NCBI GenBank assembly: GCA_020524525.2
Contig: CP129018.1
Span: 806,001 to 870,000 of the forward strand
Source of the DNA: Bacillus tianshenii
GTDB lineage: Bacteria > Bacillota > Bacilli > Bacillales > Bacillaceae_N
Length of the DNA stretch: 64,000 nucleotides
Reading direction: 5' to 3'
Part shown: piece after piece, positions 9,362 to 17,693 of the stretch
How the letters are laid out: each line of letters opens with the position of its first letter
How positions within the stretch are numbered: position 1 is the stretch's first letter
Position numbers and translations under genes: made by a program
The notes under the pieces: generated by a model
The model's database searches: none
What the model was told of the DNA's origin: nothing
Seen by the model: only the letters and a program-made list of their open reading frames with translations

Positions 9362-9715
9362 TTGAAAAACGCTATCTATTCGTTAGTATTCTTAATGACA
9401 TTTTTGTGGGCCAACCCTTCAGAGGCTGTCATGATTCCAGTCAAAAGCAGCTTCGGTACGAACGGTGTACCGTTCACGATGACAAACCCGTATGAAACAG
9501 GGCGGATAAAGGTTTCTTTTGTTGATAAATCAACAGCTGAACGAGAGCTTGTCGAGGTCAATTATCTCGAAAAAACAGCTACATACAATGCAACATGTTC
9601 ATCCCTATACACGTTTGAATTCTACGACCAAAATGACAAGCTGAAATTAACCCAGCAATACTACGTCCCATTTCCACGCTATCCATTAGAGAACTGTAAT
9701 CGCCCAGAGAATTAA
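9362..9715 (+). CDS. small exported protein, unknown function
   Basis: Starting at TTG 9362, preceded by AAAGGAAG at 9348-9355, gives 117 residues with a signal peptide (KNAIYSLVFLMTFLWANPSEA). The mature part is short and beta-like, with two Cys (CSSLYTFEFY and ENCNRPEN) that could form a disulfide. Longer in-frame starts upstream lie in the cheV terminator and are unlikely. I recognise no family. Repeat cluster 2 begins right after its stop codon. Confidence 0.6.
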   Translation: MKNAIYSLVFLMTFLWANPSEAVMIPVKSSFGTNGVPFTMTNPYETGRIKVSFVDKSTAERELVEVNYLEKTATYNATCSSLYTFEFYDQNDKLKLTQQYYVPFPRYPLENCNRPEN

Positions 9716-10091
9716 AGCAGGGGGCTTTGCGCTCCGCATTCTGCCTTATGCTTGCCGCCCCTGAACGAGCCGCCTCCGCTTTCGACGCACAGGATGTGCT
9801 AGTGCAGGCGTTGTCACAGGACGTGACGTTCTTAGCCAGCGTTCCTTTGATCCAGCTGCGGCAGCTAGGGGCTCGAGGTCATAAGTCAGCCTGCTATGGG
9901 AACAAAAGGCGGTTCCCTCCGCATTCTGCCTTATGCTTGCCGCCCCTGAACGAGCCGCCTCCGCTTTTCTATTGTCCAGCTGCGGCGGGCAGAAATTTGT
10001 ATTGCTTCACCTTCCTGCTCCGAGGCAAAGAGCGCCTCTATGCATGAAGGCTCCAGCAAACAATATTTCTAAGCGGCCCGCCTCCGCTTTT
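9716..10091 (-). repeat. repeat cluster 2
   Basis: Modules in order: a hairpin unit fragment, the cgacgcacaggatgtgctagtg module, a full long-hairpin unit (about 9852-9968, apical stem gggaac/gttccc at 9898-9917), and the gaggcaaagagcgcctc module. It runs from the stop of the small exported protein to the stop of the minus-strand M23 gene, filling the space between two convergent genes. Confidence 0.85.
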
Positions 10092-11012
10092 CTAGCGATA
10101 GATTAAGCTGTTTCGTTTTAGGAAGCGGGTGTTGAAGGTGATGGGGGTGGATTGGCCGTCTTTTTGGGCTTGGATGTGGAGGTGGGGCTCGGATGTATTG
10201 CCTGAGTTGCCGACTTTTCCGATTTGTTGCCCTGTATGAACTTGCTGCCCTTCTTTTACGCCGACACTTCCTTGAATCATGTGAGCGATGAGGACTTCTG
10301 CATCCTTGCATGCAAGGATAACGTGATTTCCTGCTGGGTGATTGCGGCGGTAGTTTTTCGTTTCTTGTGTCATCGCTTGTGCTGGAATTTCTTGTATATC
10401 GTTAACAGCTGTTTTGACTTTCCCGGTGCATGGGCTGTATACATTTTTTCCGTATATCTTATAGTCTTTTAATTTAGCTGGCATTAGACCGTTTGCCCGC
10501 GTGCCAAATCCATTCAGGGCGACAATATCTAGGGCGAATTGCTGTGTTGGTGATGAATTGTGGTAATTGATACTCTCTGAATTTCCGCCATGCGCCGTAT
10601 AGTACGTGCCATCTTGAAGTGGAAATTCCAACGCAATCGCTTCTTTATTGTAAAAGTAGCCAAGTACAGCACTTGCCGTAAGAATGAAGAAAAACAGCCC
10701 AAGCAGTACGGTAAATGTAATAGAAATACGATACCGCCATTTCTTTTCAGTCGCAAGCCACGTGTATTCCTTTGCCCGAAACAAAGAACGTAAGCTAGCA
10801 AGCAGTAGAAAAACGAGTAATATACCCCGCAAATAAAAGCTGAAAAAATCCCAACGACCAACTATTAAAATGTAAGTGAAATAGATTGCGATTAAAAAAA
10901 GGTGAGCAAGCCAGTCAGCACGGCTACGAAACCTTTTGAACCATAATAAACTAATAAAAGTGAAGGGCAAAAGAAGATAGAGAATGCCCATCATCAAAAT
11001 GACACTGTTCAA
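10092..11012 (-). CDS. membrane-bound M23-family peptidase
   Basis: The N-terminal third (about 1-125) has four or five membrane helices. It is followed by an extracytoplasmic M23/LytM domain with FALDIVAL, GNHVIL, LIAHMIQGSV and the zinc/catalytic motif EPHLHIQ. It probably acts on peptidoglycan cross-links or stem peptides. Start TTG at 11012 has AAAGGAGG eight bases upstream. The stop codon lies against the leading edge of the repeat. Confidence 0.82.
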   Translation of the reverse strand: MNSVILMMGILYLLLPFTFISLLWFKRFRSRADWLAHLFLIAIYFTYILIVGRWDFFSFYLRGILLVFLLLASLRSLFRAKEYTWLATEKKWRYRISITFTVLLGLFFFILTASAVLGYFYNKEAIALEFPLQDGTYYTAHGGNSESINYHNSSPTQQFALDIVALNGFGTRANGLMPAKLKDYKIYGKNVYSPCTGKVKTAVNDIQEIPAQAMTQETKNYRRNHPAGNHVILACKDAEVLIAHMIQGSVGVKEGQQVHTGQQIGKVGNSGNTSEPHLHIQAQKDGQSTPITFNTRFLKRNSLIYR

Positions 11013-11054
11013 GTGGAAGTCCTCCTTTCTGTGAGAAGAGTCTTTCGTTGTATG

Positions 11055-11095
11055 AAAAAAGGTGTATTCCAGAAGAGTTCAGGAATACACCTTTT
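11055..11095 (-). terminator. terminator of the Ig-like secreted protein gene
   Basis: Stem aaaggtgtattcc / ggaatacacctttt; in the minus direction it ends in a T run after the gene at 11105. Confidence 0.75.
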
Positions 11096-11104
11096 GAATT
11101 AGAG

Positions 11105-11713
11105 TTATTGCATGTTTACTTTTGTAACAGGGAAATCAGCTTTTTCAATTAAGTCATCATGTTGGACCATGATTGTAGCTTCACCTTCAGACAAGCCGAT
11201 GATGTCGCCGTTTTCAACAACTTTAATGATTTCTGGAGTGCTTGTTCGCATTGTACCTTCGTATGACATATTAATCCACTTACGCAGGCCGTTATCTAAA
11301 ATTGCTTCCACCTCAATTTGAACGCGTTCATTTACATTTACATCTCCGCGAGGCATACGGATAATTAAGTATTCTGCTTTTGGTTCTGTTATGTCAATGT
11401 CAGCTTCTGCAATTACATCTTCATATTCAACCATTAACTTACCTGATCCTACTTCTGTACCCCAAATATTTCCGTCTTCATCCATTGATAAAGCACCAGA
11501 CGTCATAATTTCAAGGTCTTCATCATTTGTGACGTCTTCAACATCACCGTCTTCATCTGTGTACCAAATTTGAATCATTTGTTTTCCATCCATTGGCATT
11601 TCATCTTCAAACTCAATTGATAGTGATGCATCCTCCATTTCTTCTGCTCCAGCTTTTACTGGTAGCACAAGTAGGACAAATGCTGCGATAAAAAAGAAAC
11701 TCTTCTTGAACAT
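11105..11713 (-). CDS. secreted protein with Ig-like (Big-type) repeats
   Basis: A signal peptide (FKKSFFFIAAFVLLVLPVKAGA) is followed by an acidic beta-rich region of about 180 residues. It contains motifs like those of bacterial Ig-like domains (SGALSMDEDGNIWGTEVGSGKLMVEY and, later, GDIIGLSEGEATIMVQH). No catalytic motif is present. It may be a secreted structural protein. ATG 11713 is preferred over TTG 11716 because of its spacing from AGGAGAGG. Confidence 0.65.
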   Translation of the reverse strand: MFKKSFFFIAAFVLLVLPVKAGAEEMEDASLSIEFEDEMPMDGKQMIQIWYTDEDGDVEDVTNDEDLEIMTSGALSMDEDGNIWGTEVGSGKLMVEYEDVIAEADIDITEPKAEYLIIRMPRGDVNVNERVQIEVEAILDNGLRKWINMSYEGTMRTSTPEIIKVVENGDIIGLSEGEATIMVQHDDLIEKADFPVTKVNMQ

Positions 11714-11965
11714 CAAACCTCTCCTTTACTATTGTAGTAGTTTTTAAGTAGGATATAGTATATATACCCAAAGCAAGCAAGTAAAAACATAAAATGTCGA
11801 AATTTCCAAAAAAATATTCGGAACCCAGTAATGGTATATGTCGATATTTTATCAAAAATATGTAAAGTTTAGGAGAGTATATACGATTTTTGAAATTTTT
11901 CTTCAATATGAAACATTGTACGTTTGTCTTTCGTATAAAAGGTTGAGAGTAAACGAGGAGGGGTT

Positions 11966-12286
11966 ATGGTGATCGTAACGACAACAAATACGTTGCAGGA
12001 CCGGAAAGTTGAAGAGTACAAGGGCATTGTGTCAGGCGAGGCGATTATGGGTGCAAACGTTGTGCGTGATTTCATGGCAAGTATTTCAGATGTCATTGGC
12101 GGGCGAAGCGGAACATATGAAAGCAAGCTTGCGGAAGGCCGCGATATCGCGCTTCGTGAAATGGAAGACAAGGCACGCCAAATGGGAGCAAATGCTGTAA
12201 TTGGTGTCGACCTTGACTTTGAAGTGATGCGAGAAGGTATGATGATGGTCATTGCTACAGGGACTGCAGTTCGGGTAACAGAATAA
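11966..12286 (+). CDS. YbjQ/UPF0145 family protein
   Basis: The 106-residue protein matches the YbjQ (UPF0145, putative heavy-metal-binding) family across its full length, with [26 protein letters not shown] and [14 protein letters not shown]. The family forms ring-like oligomers; its function is unknown. AGGAGGGG precedes ATG 11966. It appears to be a single-gene unit with its own terminator. Confidence 0.9.
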   Translation: MVIVTTTNTLQDRKVEEYKGIVSGEAIMGANVVRDFMASISDVIGGRSGTYESKLAEGRDIALREMEDKARQMGANAVIGVDLDFEVMREGMMMVIATGTAVRVTE

Positions 12287-12291
12287 ACGTG

Positions 12292-12320
12292 AAAAGCAGG
12301 CCGTTCTGGTCTGTTTTTTT
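12292..12320 (+). terminator. terminator after the YbjQ gene
   Basis: Stem aaaagcaggcc / ggtctgttttttt with one G.U pair and seven T. Confidence 0.75.
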
Positions 12321-12331
12321 GTTATCTTCTG

Positions 12332-12361
12332 TATTCTGCCTTATATTTGTTCCCATTGAAC
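12332..12361 (-). repeat. decayed fragment of the long-hairpin repeat
   Basis: tattctgccttatatttgtt resembles cattctgccttatgcttgtc of the intact repeats and continues with cccattgaac against cccctgaac. It appears to be an old, degraded copy. Confidence 0.5.
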
Positions 12362-12461
12362 AAAAAATCTTAGTATTCTTGGCTGATATGCATGGTAAAA
12401 AGTTTCATTGACTTATATAATTAATACATAAAGATACTGGGAATTTGAGAAGGAATGAGGA

Positions 12462-13505
12462 ATGTCGATGAGATATACGTTGCTTGATAGTGTTGAGCAG
12501 GGAGAGAAGTTAGGGCGCCCTATTTATACGGCAGATGGAAGGGTGCTGCTTGAAGATGGTGTTGTGTTGACGATAGGGTTGATTTCAAGGCTTCGACGGA
12601 TGGGAGTCCATGCGTTGTATCTTCAGGATGAAATGTTGAAGGATATTGACCCTGAAGAAGTCGTTTCTGAAGCAACTAAGCGTGAAGCGGTGGAAGCTAT
12701 ATCACAATCGATGCAGTTTGTGCAGTCCGGTAAGAAGGACTTTGATATGAAAGGCGTCAGTAAGTCGACCAATAAAATCATTGAAGAAATTCTTTTGAAT
12801 CAAAACATCTTAGTAAGCTTGAGCGATATTCGGACGAGCGATAATAATTTATTCGTACATGCAACAAATGTCGCTGTTATGTCTATTATCGTTGGCATAA
12901 AACTTGGATTGAAGCGTTCGGAATTGCGGGATTTAGCAATTGGAGCGCTTTTTCATGATATCGGAAAGGTTGTACCAGATGACCCGAATGCAAAGCGTGG
13001 CGAAAACGACCATACGTGGAAAGGGTTTAATGTTTTAAGAAAGAATCACGAAATTAGTATGAGTGCTGCTCATGTTGCCTTGCAGCATCATGAATATATG
13101 GATGGCAGCGGCACCCCAAGGCAGGTAACAGGAGATAAAATTCCAATGCATGCGAAGATTGTCGCTGTTACGAATTATTATGATAATCTTGTTCACCCGA
13201 TAGACGGTTCGCAAGGGATGCATCCGTATGAAGCAGGGGAGACGATTCTCGGCTTAACAAATATTCGCTTTGATCATGCTGTTGTATGGGAATTCCTTCG
13301 TTCAATCGCCTTTTATCCGACAGGTCGTCAGGTGATGTTGTCAACGGGTGAAACAGGTGCTGTAGTCGGGCAAAATAACGGCTTGCCACAGCGGCCGGTT
13401 ATCCGTGTTTTCAATCATTCGCAAAAATCAAAGTTCGAAGACTTCGATGTGAAAGAAATCGATCTCGGGAAAGAAACAACGGTTTTCATTCAAAAAATGT
13501 TATAA
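12462..13505 (+). CDS. HD-GYP domain protein with altered GYP motif
   Basis: The 347-residue protein has an N-terminal domain common in HD-GYP proteins (about 1-95) and an HD domain with HDIGK near residue 167. HD-GYP enzymes hydrolyse cyclic di-GMP. Here the motif that normally reads HHExxDGSGYP is HHEYMDGSGTP, so the Tyr of GYP is Thr. The metal-binding His and Asp residues are kept. Activity or partner recognition may therefore differ. ATG 12462 or 12468 could be the start. The gene stands alone between two terminators. Confidence 0.85.
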   Translation: MSMRYTLLDSVEQGEKLGRPIYTADGRVLLEDGVVLTIGLISRLRRMGVHALYLQDEMLKDIDPEEVVSEATKREAVEAISQSMQFVQSGKKDFDMKGVSKSTNKIIEEILLNQNILVSLSDIRTSDNNLFVHATNVAVMSIIVGIKLGLKRSELRDLAIGALFHDIGKVVPDDPNAKRGENDHTWKGFNVLRKNHEISMSAAHVALQHHEYMDGSGTPRQVTGDKIPMHAKIVAVTNYYDNLVHPIDGSQGMHPYEAGETILGLTNIRFDHAVVWEFLRSIAFYPTGRQVMLSTGETGAVVGQNNGLPQRPVIRVFNHSQKSKFEDFDVKEIDLGKETTVFIQKML

Positions 13506-13518
13506 ATTTCACAAAATA

Positions 13519-13548
13519 GCCCCCTGTTCAAGTAGTCAGGGGGCATTT
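13519..13548 (+). terminator. terminator after the HD-GYP gene
   Basis: Perfect stem gccccctg / cagggggc followed by attt; it lies between convergent genes. Confidence 0.75.
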
Positions 13549-13572
13549 CGGTGACTAAGCACTCGTTAGGTT

Positions 13573-14066
13573 TTAAAAGTAAGAATCACCGAGCTTTTTG
13601 AAAACAGGCTTCTCATAATGACGTTGCTGCGGCTGTTTAAAGTAAGAATTTTGATTAGGTGCGGCAGGCTTCATACCTGTATAAGCTTGTAATAGTCGCT
13701 TTGCGAACGAAAGAGACATGCGAACTTTTGGATTACGATAAGATTGGTTGGCAGTGCCAAGATGCGGAAGTTGCTTGAAGTCTTCTTTTGCAGGAGGCAT
13801 ATGGAAGTAATAGTCGCCTACGGAAACGAGCAGATCAGAGCGCTGGAGGCTGTTTTTTGGGTTTTGTGAGAAATGCAGGCCACATTTCTTTGCTTTCCCT
13901 TCCTTAAGCAATTTTTCTAGTGATTTCTTCTTTAACGTATAGAGATATTTTGGGTCGGGTGCTGTTTTTGCATGACGATTAACGGTAAAGATTGCTTTGG
14001 CGAGATTTGAGGGTGTTAGGTCTAGTGTTGCAGATGCCTTCTGACTGTTTTTCGATTGTCCATCAT
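13573..14066 (-). pseudogene. ykyB: YkyB-like protein, frameshifted near the start
   Basis: Residues such as GLHFSQNPKNSLQRSDLL, DYYFHMPPAKEDF and HLGTANQSYRNPKVRMSL match YkyB of B. subtilis. Upstream in the same frame the protein continues with NLAKAIFTVNRHAKTAPD, but no start codon is found. A well-placed ATG (14066 or 14063) behind AAAGGAG is in another frame. One more A in the A5 run (T5 at 14048-14052 on the plus strand) would give a full-length product. A one-base homopolymer deletion or a sequencing error fits. YkyB's function is unknown to me. Confidence 0.8.
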
Positions 14067-14248
14067 TTTCGCTCCTTTCTTAAGATTTTGAAACTTTATG
14101 ACGATATACTCGTGAAAACCGAATATATTATTTAGATTATAAACCTTTCAATCAAAAAATACAAGAAAATATGAAAATTATGTAAGTTGTAGAATGATAG
14201 TATTAATTGACGAAACAAAGGAGGCTAGGATAAAAGAATTTTTTGCCT

Positions 14249-14285
14249 AAAGAAAACCCGAGCAAAAAATGTTCGGGTTTTCTTT
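14249..14285 (+). terminator. strong isolated hairpin terminator
   Basis: Inverted repeat aaagaaaacccgagc / gttcgggttttcttt (one mismatch). It follows an orphan AAAGGAGG at 14217-14224 with no clear start codon, so the transcript that it ends is not evident. Confidence 0.6.
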
Positions 14286-14520
14286 ATATAGCAACAAATG
14301 CCGTGAGACCGCTCCGTCAACATACTTCGCTTTCCGCGGGCACGGCCTTAGCCTCCTCGGGGCCAACACGATGTTGGTCAGGCAGGCGTTGCCACAGGAT
14401 GTGGTGATCTTAGCCTGTGTCCTTAAGACCGCGCTTTCCTGCGGGGTCTTCGGACTCGTGCTGTTCCCGCAGGAGTCTACGTATGTTGACTACGCTAGTG
14501 CATATCCACTTTATGCATAA
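14286..14520. repeat. type F repeat (copy 1) with variable paired arms
   Basis: The core has cttcgctttccgcggg at the left and cccgcaggagtctac at the right. It is bounded by self-complementary arms GTCAACATAC (14316-14325) and GTATGTTGAC (14481-14490). Inside is a ccacaggatgtgg hairpin that also occurs in the other repeat family. Copy 2 is at 42504-42616 with different arm sequences. No gene is credible here. Confidence 0.8.
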
Positions 14521-14578
14521 TACTTCATTGTTCGTCTTTTCTGTTGACGATTAAGGTTGTGTCCCAGTCTCGTTTTGC

Positions 14579-15172
14579 TTACTTCGAAATTGTTTTAATA
14601 TCGGAAATAATTTGGTCGTATGGGACTTCAAGCCCTTTGTAGTCACGCACGACGACGCCTTCTTGGTTGATTAAGTAGAAGCTTGTGCCGTGCATGACTT
14701 GGTCAGTGCTTTCAGGCTTATCTACTAATGTTTTGAAAGATTCACGAGCGAAATCTTTCACTTCATCTAATGTGTAGCCTGTGAGGAAATCCCAGTTTGA
14801 ATAGTCTGCACCGAATTTGTTTCCGAATTCTGTTAACGCCTTTGGTGTGTCATTTTCAGGATCCACACTAAAGGACACAATTCGAACATCCTCCAAGCCT
14901 TCTTCTTTCAATTTCTCCTGAAGCTTTGCCATATTAGCGGTCATTGGCGGGCAAACCGTATCACAGTTTGTAAAAATAAAATCTGCAACCCAGACTGTTC
15001 CTTTCAAATCTTCAAGTGAAACAGATTTCCCAGCTTGATTCGTATATGTAAAATCTTCGACAGGCCAGTTGTTTGCATTTTCAAGCTTACTGCTTCCACA
15101 AGCGCTTAACATAAGGACACTTATTAGCAGTAACGCAAGCAACCCTGTATGTTTGCGTCTAAACTTTGACAC
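14579..15172 (-). CDS. SCO1/SenC-family copper chaperone lipoprotein
   Basis: SCO proteins deliver copper to, or reduce thiols of, the CuA site of cytochrome c oxidase outside the membrane. The 197-residue product has a lipobox (SVLMLSACGSS) and a thioredoxin-like fold with the copper motif NCDTVCPP and distal His in MHGTSFYL. GTG 15172 behind AAAGGGA gives a normal lipoprotein leader; the longer in-frame start at 15211 adds a charged extension that would spoil it. It is divergent from the PCYCGC lipoprotein, which also carries Cys motifs. Confidence 0.88.
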   Translation of the reverse strand: MSKFRRKHTGLLALLLISVLMLSACGSSKLENANNWPVEDFTYTNQAGKSVSLEDLKGTVWVADFIFTNCDTVCPPMTANMAKLQEKLKEEGLEDVRIVSFSVDPENDTPKALTEFGNKFGADYSNWDFLTGYTLDEVKDFARESFKTLVDKPESTDQVMHGTSFYLINQEGVVVRDYKGLEVPYDQIISDIKTISK

Positions 15173-15343
15173 TGGATCATCCCTTTCTAGAGGTAGGTAA
15201 TACTGCCTCAAAATTCAAAACCGATCTTATCATAAAAATGTGAGAGAAGTGTGTCAACTTTCTTACAAATCATCTGTTTGAATTCATATAATAGGGGGCC
15301 ATGGTATAGTATAAGCAGTTAGCAAAAAGTGAGGTGAACATCT

Positions 15344-15829
15344 ATGAAAAGATGGAAATTCGCGTTTGTGGCTTTGCTTATCATAATGGCAGGCTGCAGT
15401 TCAAATACAACCCAGCCTGTAGAGAAGGAGAAGCCAGAAGAAACAGCGAAGCCGGAGCCATTGACCTATGATATGGCAGCAGATACATTTCCACCTGTTG
15501 TGATGGAGAATGCAGGGGCAAATGTACTTGAAGCGTACCGTTTTGCAGCACATCATCCAGAAGTGCTTGATTATATGCCATGTTACTGCGGGTGCTATGA
15601 AGAGGCAGGACACGAGAACAATACCCACTGTTTCATTGATTCTGTTGAAGGAGATGTCGCCTATCTCGATAAGATGGGCTTTGGCTGAGGCATCTGTGTA
15701 AATATCGCCCGTGAGGCGAAATCAGAATGGGAAAAAGGAACAGATTTGAAAACAATTCGTGAGCAAATTGACGAGAAATACGGCGCCACAGGCATGGAAT
15801 CTACACCAACGCCGAAGCCAGAATCATAA
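15344..15829 (+). CDS. PCYCGC-motif lipoprotein with in-frame TGA, candidate selenoprotein
   Basis: Read through TGA at 15686-15688, the product is 161 residues. It has a lipobox (LLIIMAGCSS), PCYCGC at 79-84, a downstream CFIDS, then residue 115 (TGA) in GxGIC with Cys118, and ends in TPTPKPES. PCYCGC-family proteins normally have a CxxC here (for example CGTC), so TGA replaces the first Cys: a UxxC motif. The sequence after TGA keeps family features (IREQIDEKYG, TPTP), so it is still coding. A SECIS-like hairpin follows. The family's biochemical role is unknown to me; a redox or metal role is inferred. The alternative is a nonsense mutation, giving a 114-residue truncated protein. Confidence 0.75.
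15686..15729 (+). promoter_or_regulatory. candidate bacterial SECIS element
   Basis: TGA at 15686-15688 is followed by a two-tier hairpin. The lower stem is CATCTG (15691-15696) with CAGAATG (15723-15729, one bulge). The upper stem is TCGCC (15705-15709) with GGCGA (15715-15719). The loop CGTGA starts 21 nt after TGA, with G as its second base. This meets the published rules for bacterial SECIS elements: loop 16-37 nt from UGA and a G among the first two loop bases. Not tested by folding software. Confidence 0.55.
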
Positions 15830-15838
15830 TCTCGTATG

Positions 15839-15867
15839 AAAACAGCAGGGAAATCTGCTGTTTTTTT
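15839..15867 (+). terminator. terminator after the PCYCGC gene
   Basis: Stem aaaacagcag / ctgctgtttt followed by T7. It sits just after the second (TAA) stop at 15827, not after the TGA, which supports the longer gene. Confidence 0.85.
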
Positions 15868-15999
15868 GATCGGAAAATAAAACGATAGCTTTTTAGCACT
15901 TAGGAAAATGGGTAATCCTTCAATATGCAGAAGATTTGCGGTAGGATTAGAATGACAGGACTTTTACATAACGATTATAGATAAAAAGGATGAATAATT

Positions 16000-17529
16000 G
16001 TGGGAAAAACGTATGGAGTCATTGATATCGGTTCAAATACAATCCGGTTCGCCATTTATACACATGAAAGTGCGGGCCGATTTCGTGAAATTGATAACAT
16101 TAAGACAGTCGCCCGCTTGCGTAATTATTTAGATGAGGAAGAAAATTTGTCTGAAGAAGGGATTCAAGTACTGCTGAACACATTGCAAAGCTATCAAGAT
16201 ATTGCTGATTATCATGGCATTACACATGTGAAAGGAGCAGCTACGGCAACGATTCGACGAGCGAAAAATCAAGCAGAAATATTACGTCGAATGAATGAAA
16301 TGACCTCCTTTACGATCAATGTCTTTTCAGAATATGAAGAGGCCTACTATGGCTATTTGGCAGTGATGAATTCCATCGCAATTGAAGACGGGTTAACAAT
16401 TGATATCGGCGGTGGCAGTACAGAGGTAACGCTCTTTAAAGGCCGCGAATTACTTCAGTATCATAGCTTTCCATTTGGTGCTCTCTCATTAAAGCGGCGC
16501 TTTGTAAGTGGTGAAGTACCGACAAAACAAGAGCGTGAAAATATTTCAGCATTTTTGAAAGAGCAGTTCAACTCATTGGAATGGCTTCGCAATCAAAGCT
16601 TACCAGTCGTAGGTATTGGAGGAAGTGCACGGAACACAGCACAAGTGCATCAAGCGATGGTGAGCTACCCAGTCGGCGGGCTTCATCAATATGAAATGAA
16701 ACAAGCAGATATTCAATCAGTACTTACGCATTTAAAGGATCAAGATATTGAAAAAATGAAAAAAGTAGATGGGTTAAGTGAGGACCGGGCTGATATTATC
16801 GTACCGGCTGTGCAAGTGTTTCAGCAGTTTACGGCGATTGTTGGTGCGCCGACGTTTATCTTAAGCCGAAAAGGACTGCGTGACGGTATCTTTTATGAGG
16901 AATTGATGCGTCCACATGGTGTGAAGATTTTTCCAAATGTCCTAGAAGAAAGCCTATTTGAGCTGACGACTGAATATAATATTAATACGGAGCATTCTCT
17001 GCAAATTTCACGGCTTGCGCAAACGATGATGATTCAGCTGGAGTCACTCGGTGTGATGTCGTTTAGCGAAGATGAGGTAACCTTGCTGAAGCGGGCCGCA
17101 TCTGTGTTCTATCTTGGGGATTACATTGACTCGGAGTCAGGAAGTCAGCACACCTTCTATGTGCTTGCAAACCGGACGATCGATGGGCTGACGCATTTAG
17201 AGCGGTTACAGCTTGCGTTAACGGCTTCCTTTAAATCAAAATCTGTCTTCAAGCAATATGCTGAGCCTTATTGTGATTGGATTTCAAAGCCTGAACAAAA
17301 GAGGCTGCGCGTGCTCGGTGCGTTACTGAAAACAGCTGCAAGCTTGAATGCGACGAAACGGAACATTGTGCATGATGTGAAGCTAGAGAAAAAGGATGAC
17401 GGTTTGCATTTTCTCGTTTGTCATCAACGGCAAGTGCAAGCAGAAAAATACCAAACAAACAAGCAAAAGAAACATTTAGAAAAGGCGCTTAAATGTCCAA
17501 TCCATCTTCATTTTGAGCTGGGACGTTAA
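16000..17529 (+). CDS. ppx: exopolyphosphatase, Ppx/GppA family
   Basis: The 509-residue cytoplasmic protein hydrolyses polyphosphate (or pppGpp). The actin-like ATPase fold shows GVIDIGSNTIRFAIY at the start, DGLTIDIGGGSTEVTLF near 130 and VVGIGGSARN near 205. A C-terminal HD-like helical extension (about 310-509) is usual in the longer members. Start GTG at 16000 follows AAAAAGGA. It lies directly upstream of ppk, with 164 bases between, so the two may be separately transcribed. Confidence 0.92.
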   Translation: MGKTYGVIDIGSNTIRFAIYTHESAGRFREIDNIKTVARLRNYLDEEENLSEEGIQVLLNTLQSYQDIADYHGITHVKGAATATIRRAKNQAEILRRMNEMTSFTINVFSEYEEAYYGYLAVMNSIAIEDGLTIDIGGGSTEVTLFKGRELLQYHSFPFGALSLKRRFVSGEVPTKQERENISAFLKEQFNSLEWLRNQSLPVVGIGGSARNTAQVHQAMVSYPVGGLHQYEMKQADIQSVLTHLKDQDIEKMKKVDGLSEDRADIIVPAVQVFQQFTAIVGAPTFILSRKGLRDGIFYEELMRPHGVKIFPNVLEESLFELTTEYNINTEHSLQISRLAQTMMIQLESLGVMSFSEDEVTLLKRAASVFYLGDYIDSESGSQHTFYVLANRTIDGLTHLERLQLALTASFKSKSVFKQYAEPYCDWISKPEQKRLRVLGALLKTAASLNATKRNIVHDVKLEKKDDGLHFLVCHQRQVQAEKYQTNKQKKHLEKALKCPIHLHFELGR

Positions 17530-17552
17530 GCGTTGTAGTGACCTTCACAACC

Positions 17553-17591
17553 TTTACAATGCCTTTACATTTTATTAATACGCTTTTGTTA
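17553..17591 (+). promoter_or_regulatory. candidate PhoP boxes upstream of ppk
   Basis: Hexamers TTTACA (17553), TTTACA (17564), TTAATA (17575) and TTGTTA (17586) are spaced 11 bases apart, with a further TTCACA at 17544. Tandem TT(A/T/C)ACA on the same helical face is the pattern bound by PhoP in Bacillus; the last two hexamers are weak. Confidence 0.5.
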
Positions 17592-17693
17592 CAATTGCCA
17601 TTGATGCTTTCATTTGATTAATTTTTTCCTTATATTTACTATTAGAAGTGACTTTAGTTTTAGTTTAATAGATAGAGGTGAAGGGGGAGCGTT

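Noticed and set aside
11869-12252. Minus-strand frame of 127 codons opposite the YbjQ gene
   Set aside because: Shadow of a conserved gene; low-complexity composition and no ribosome site.
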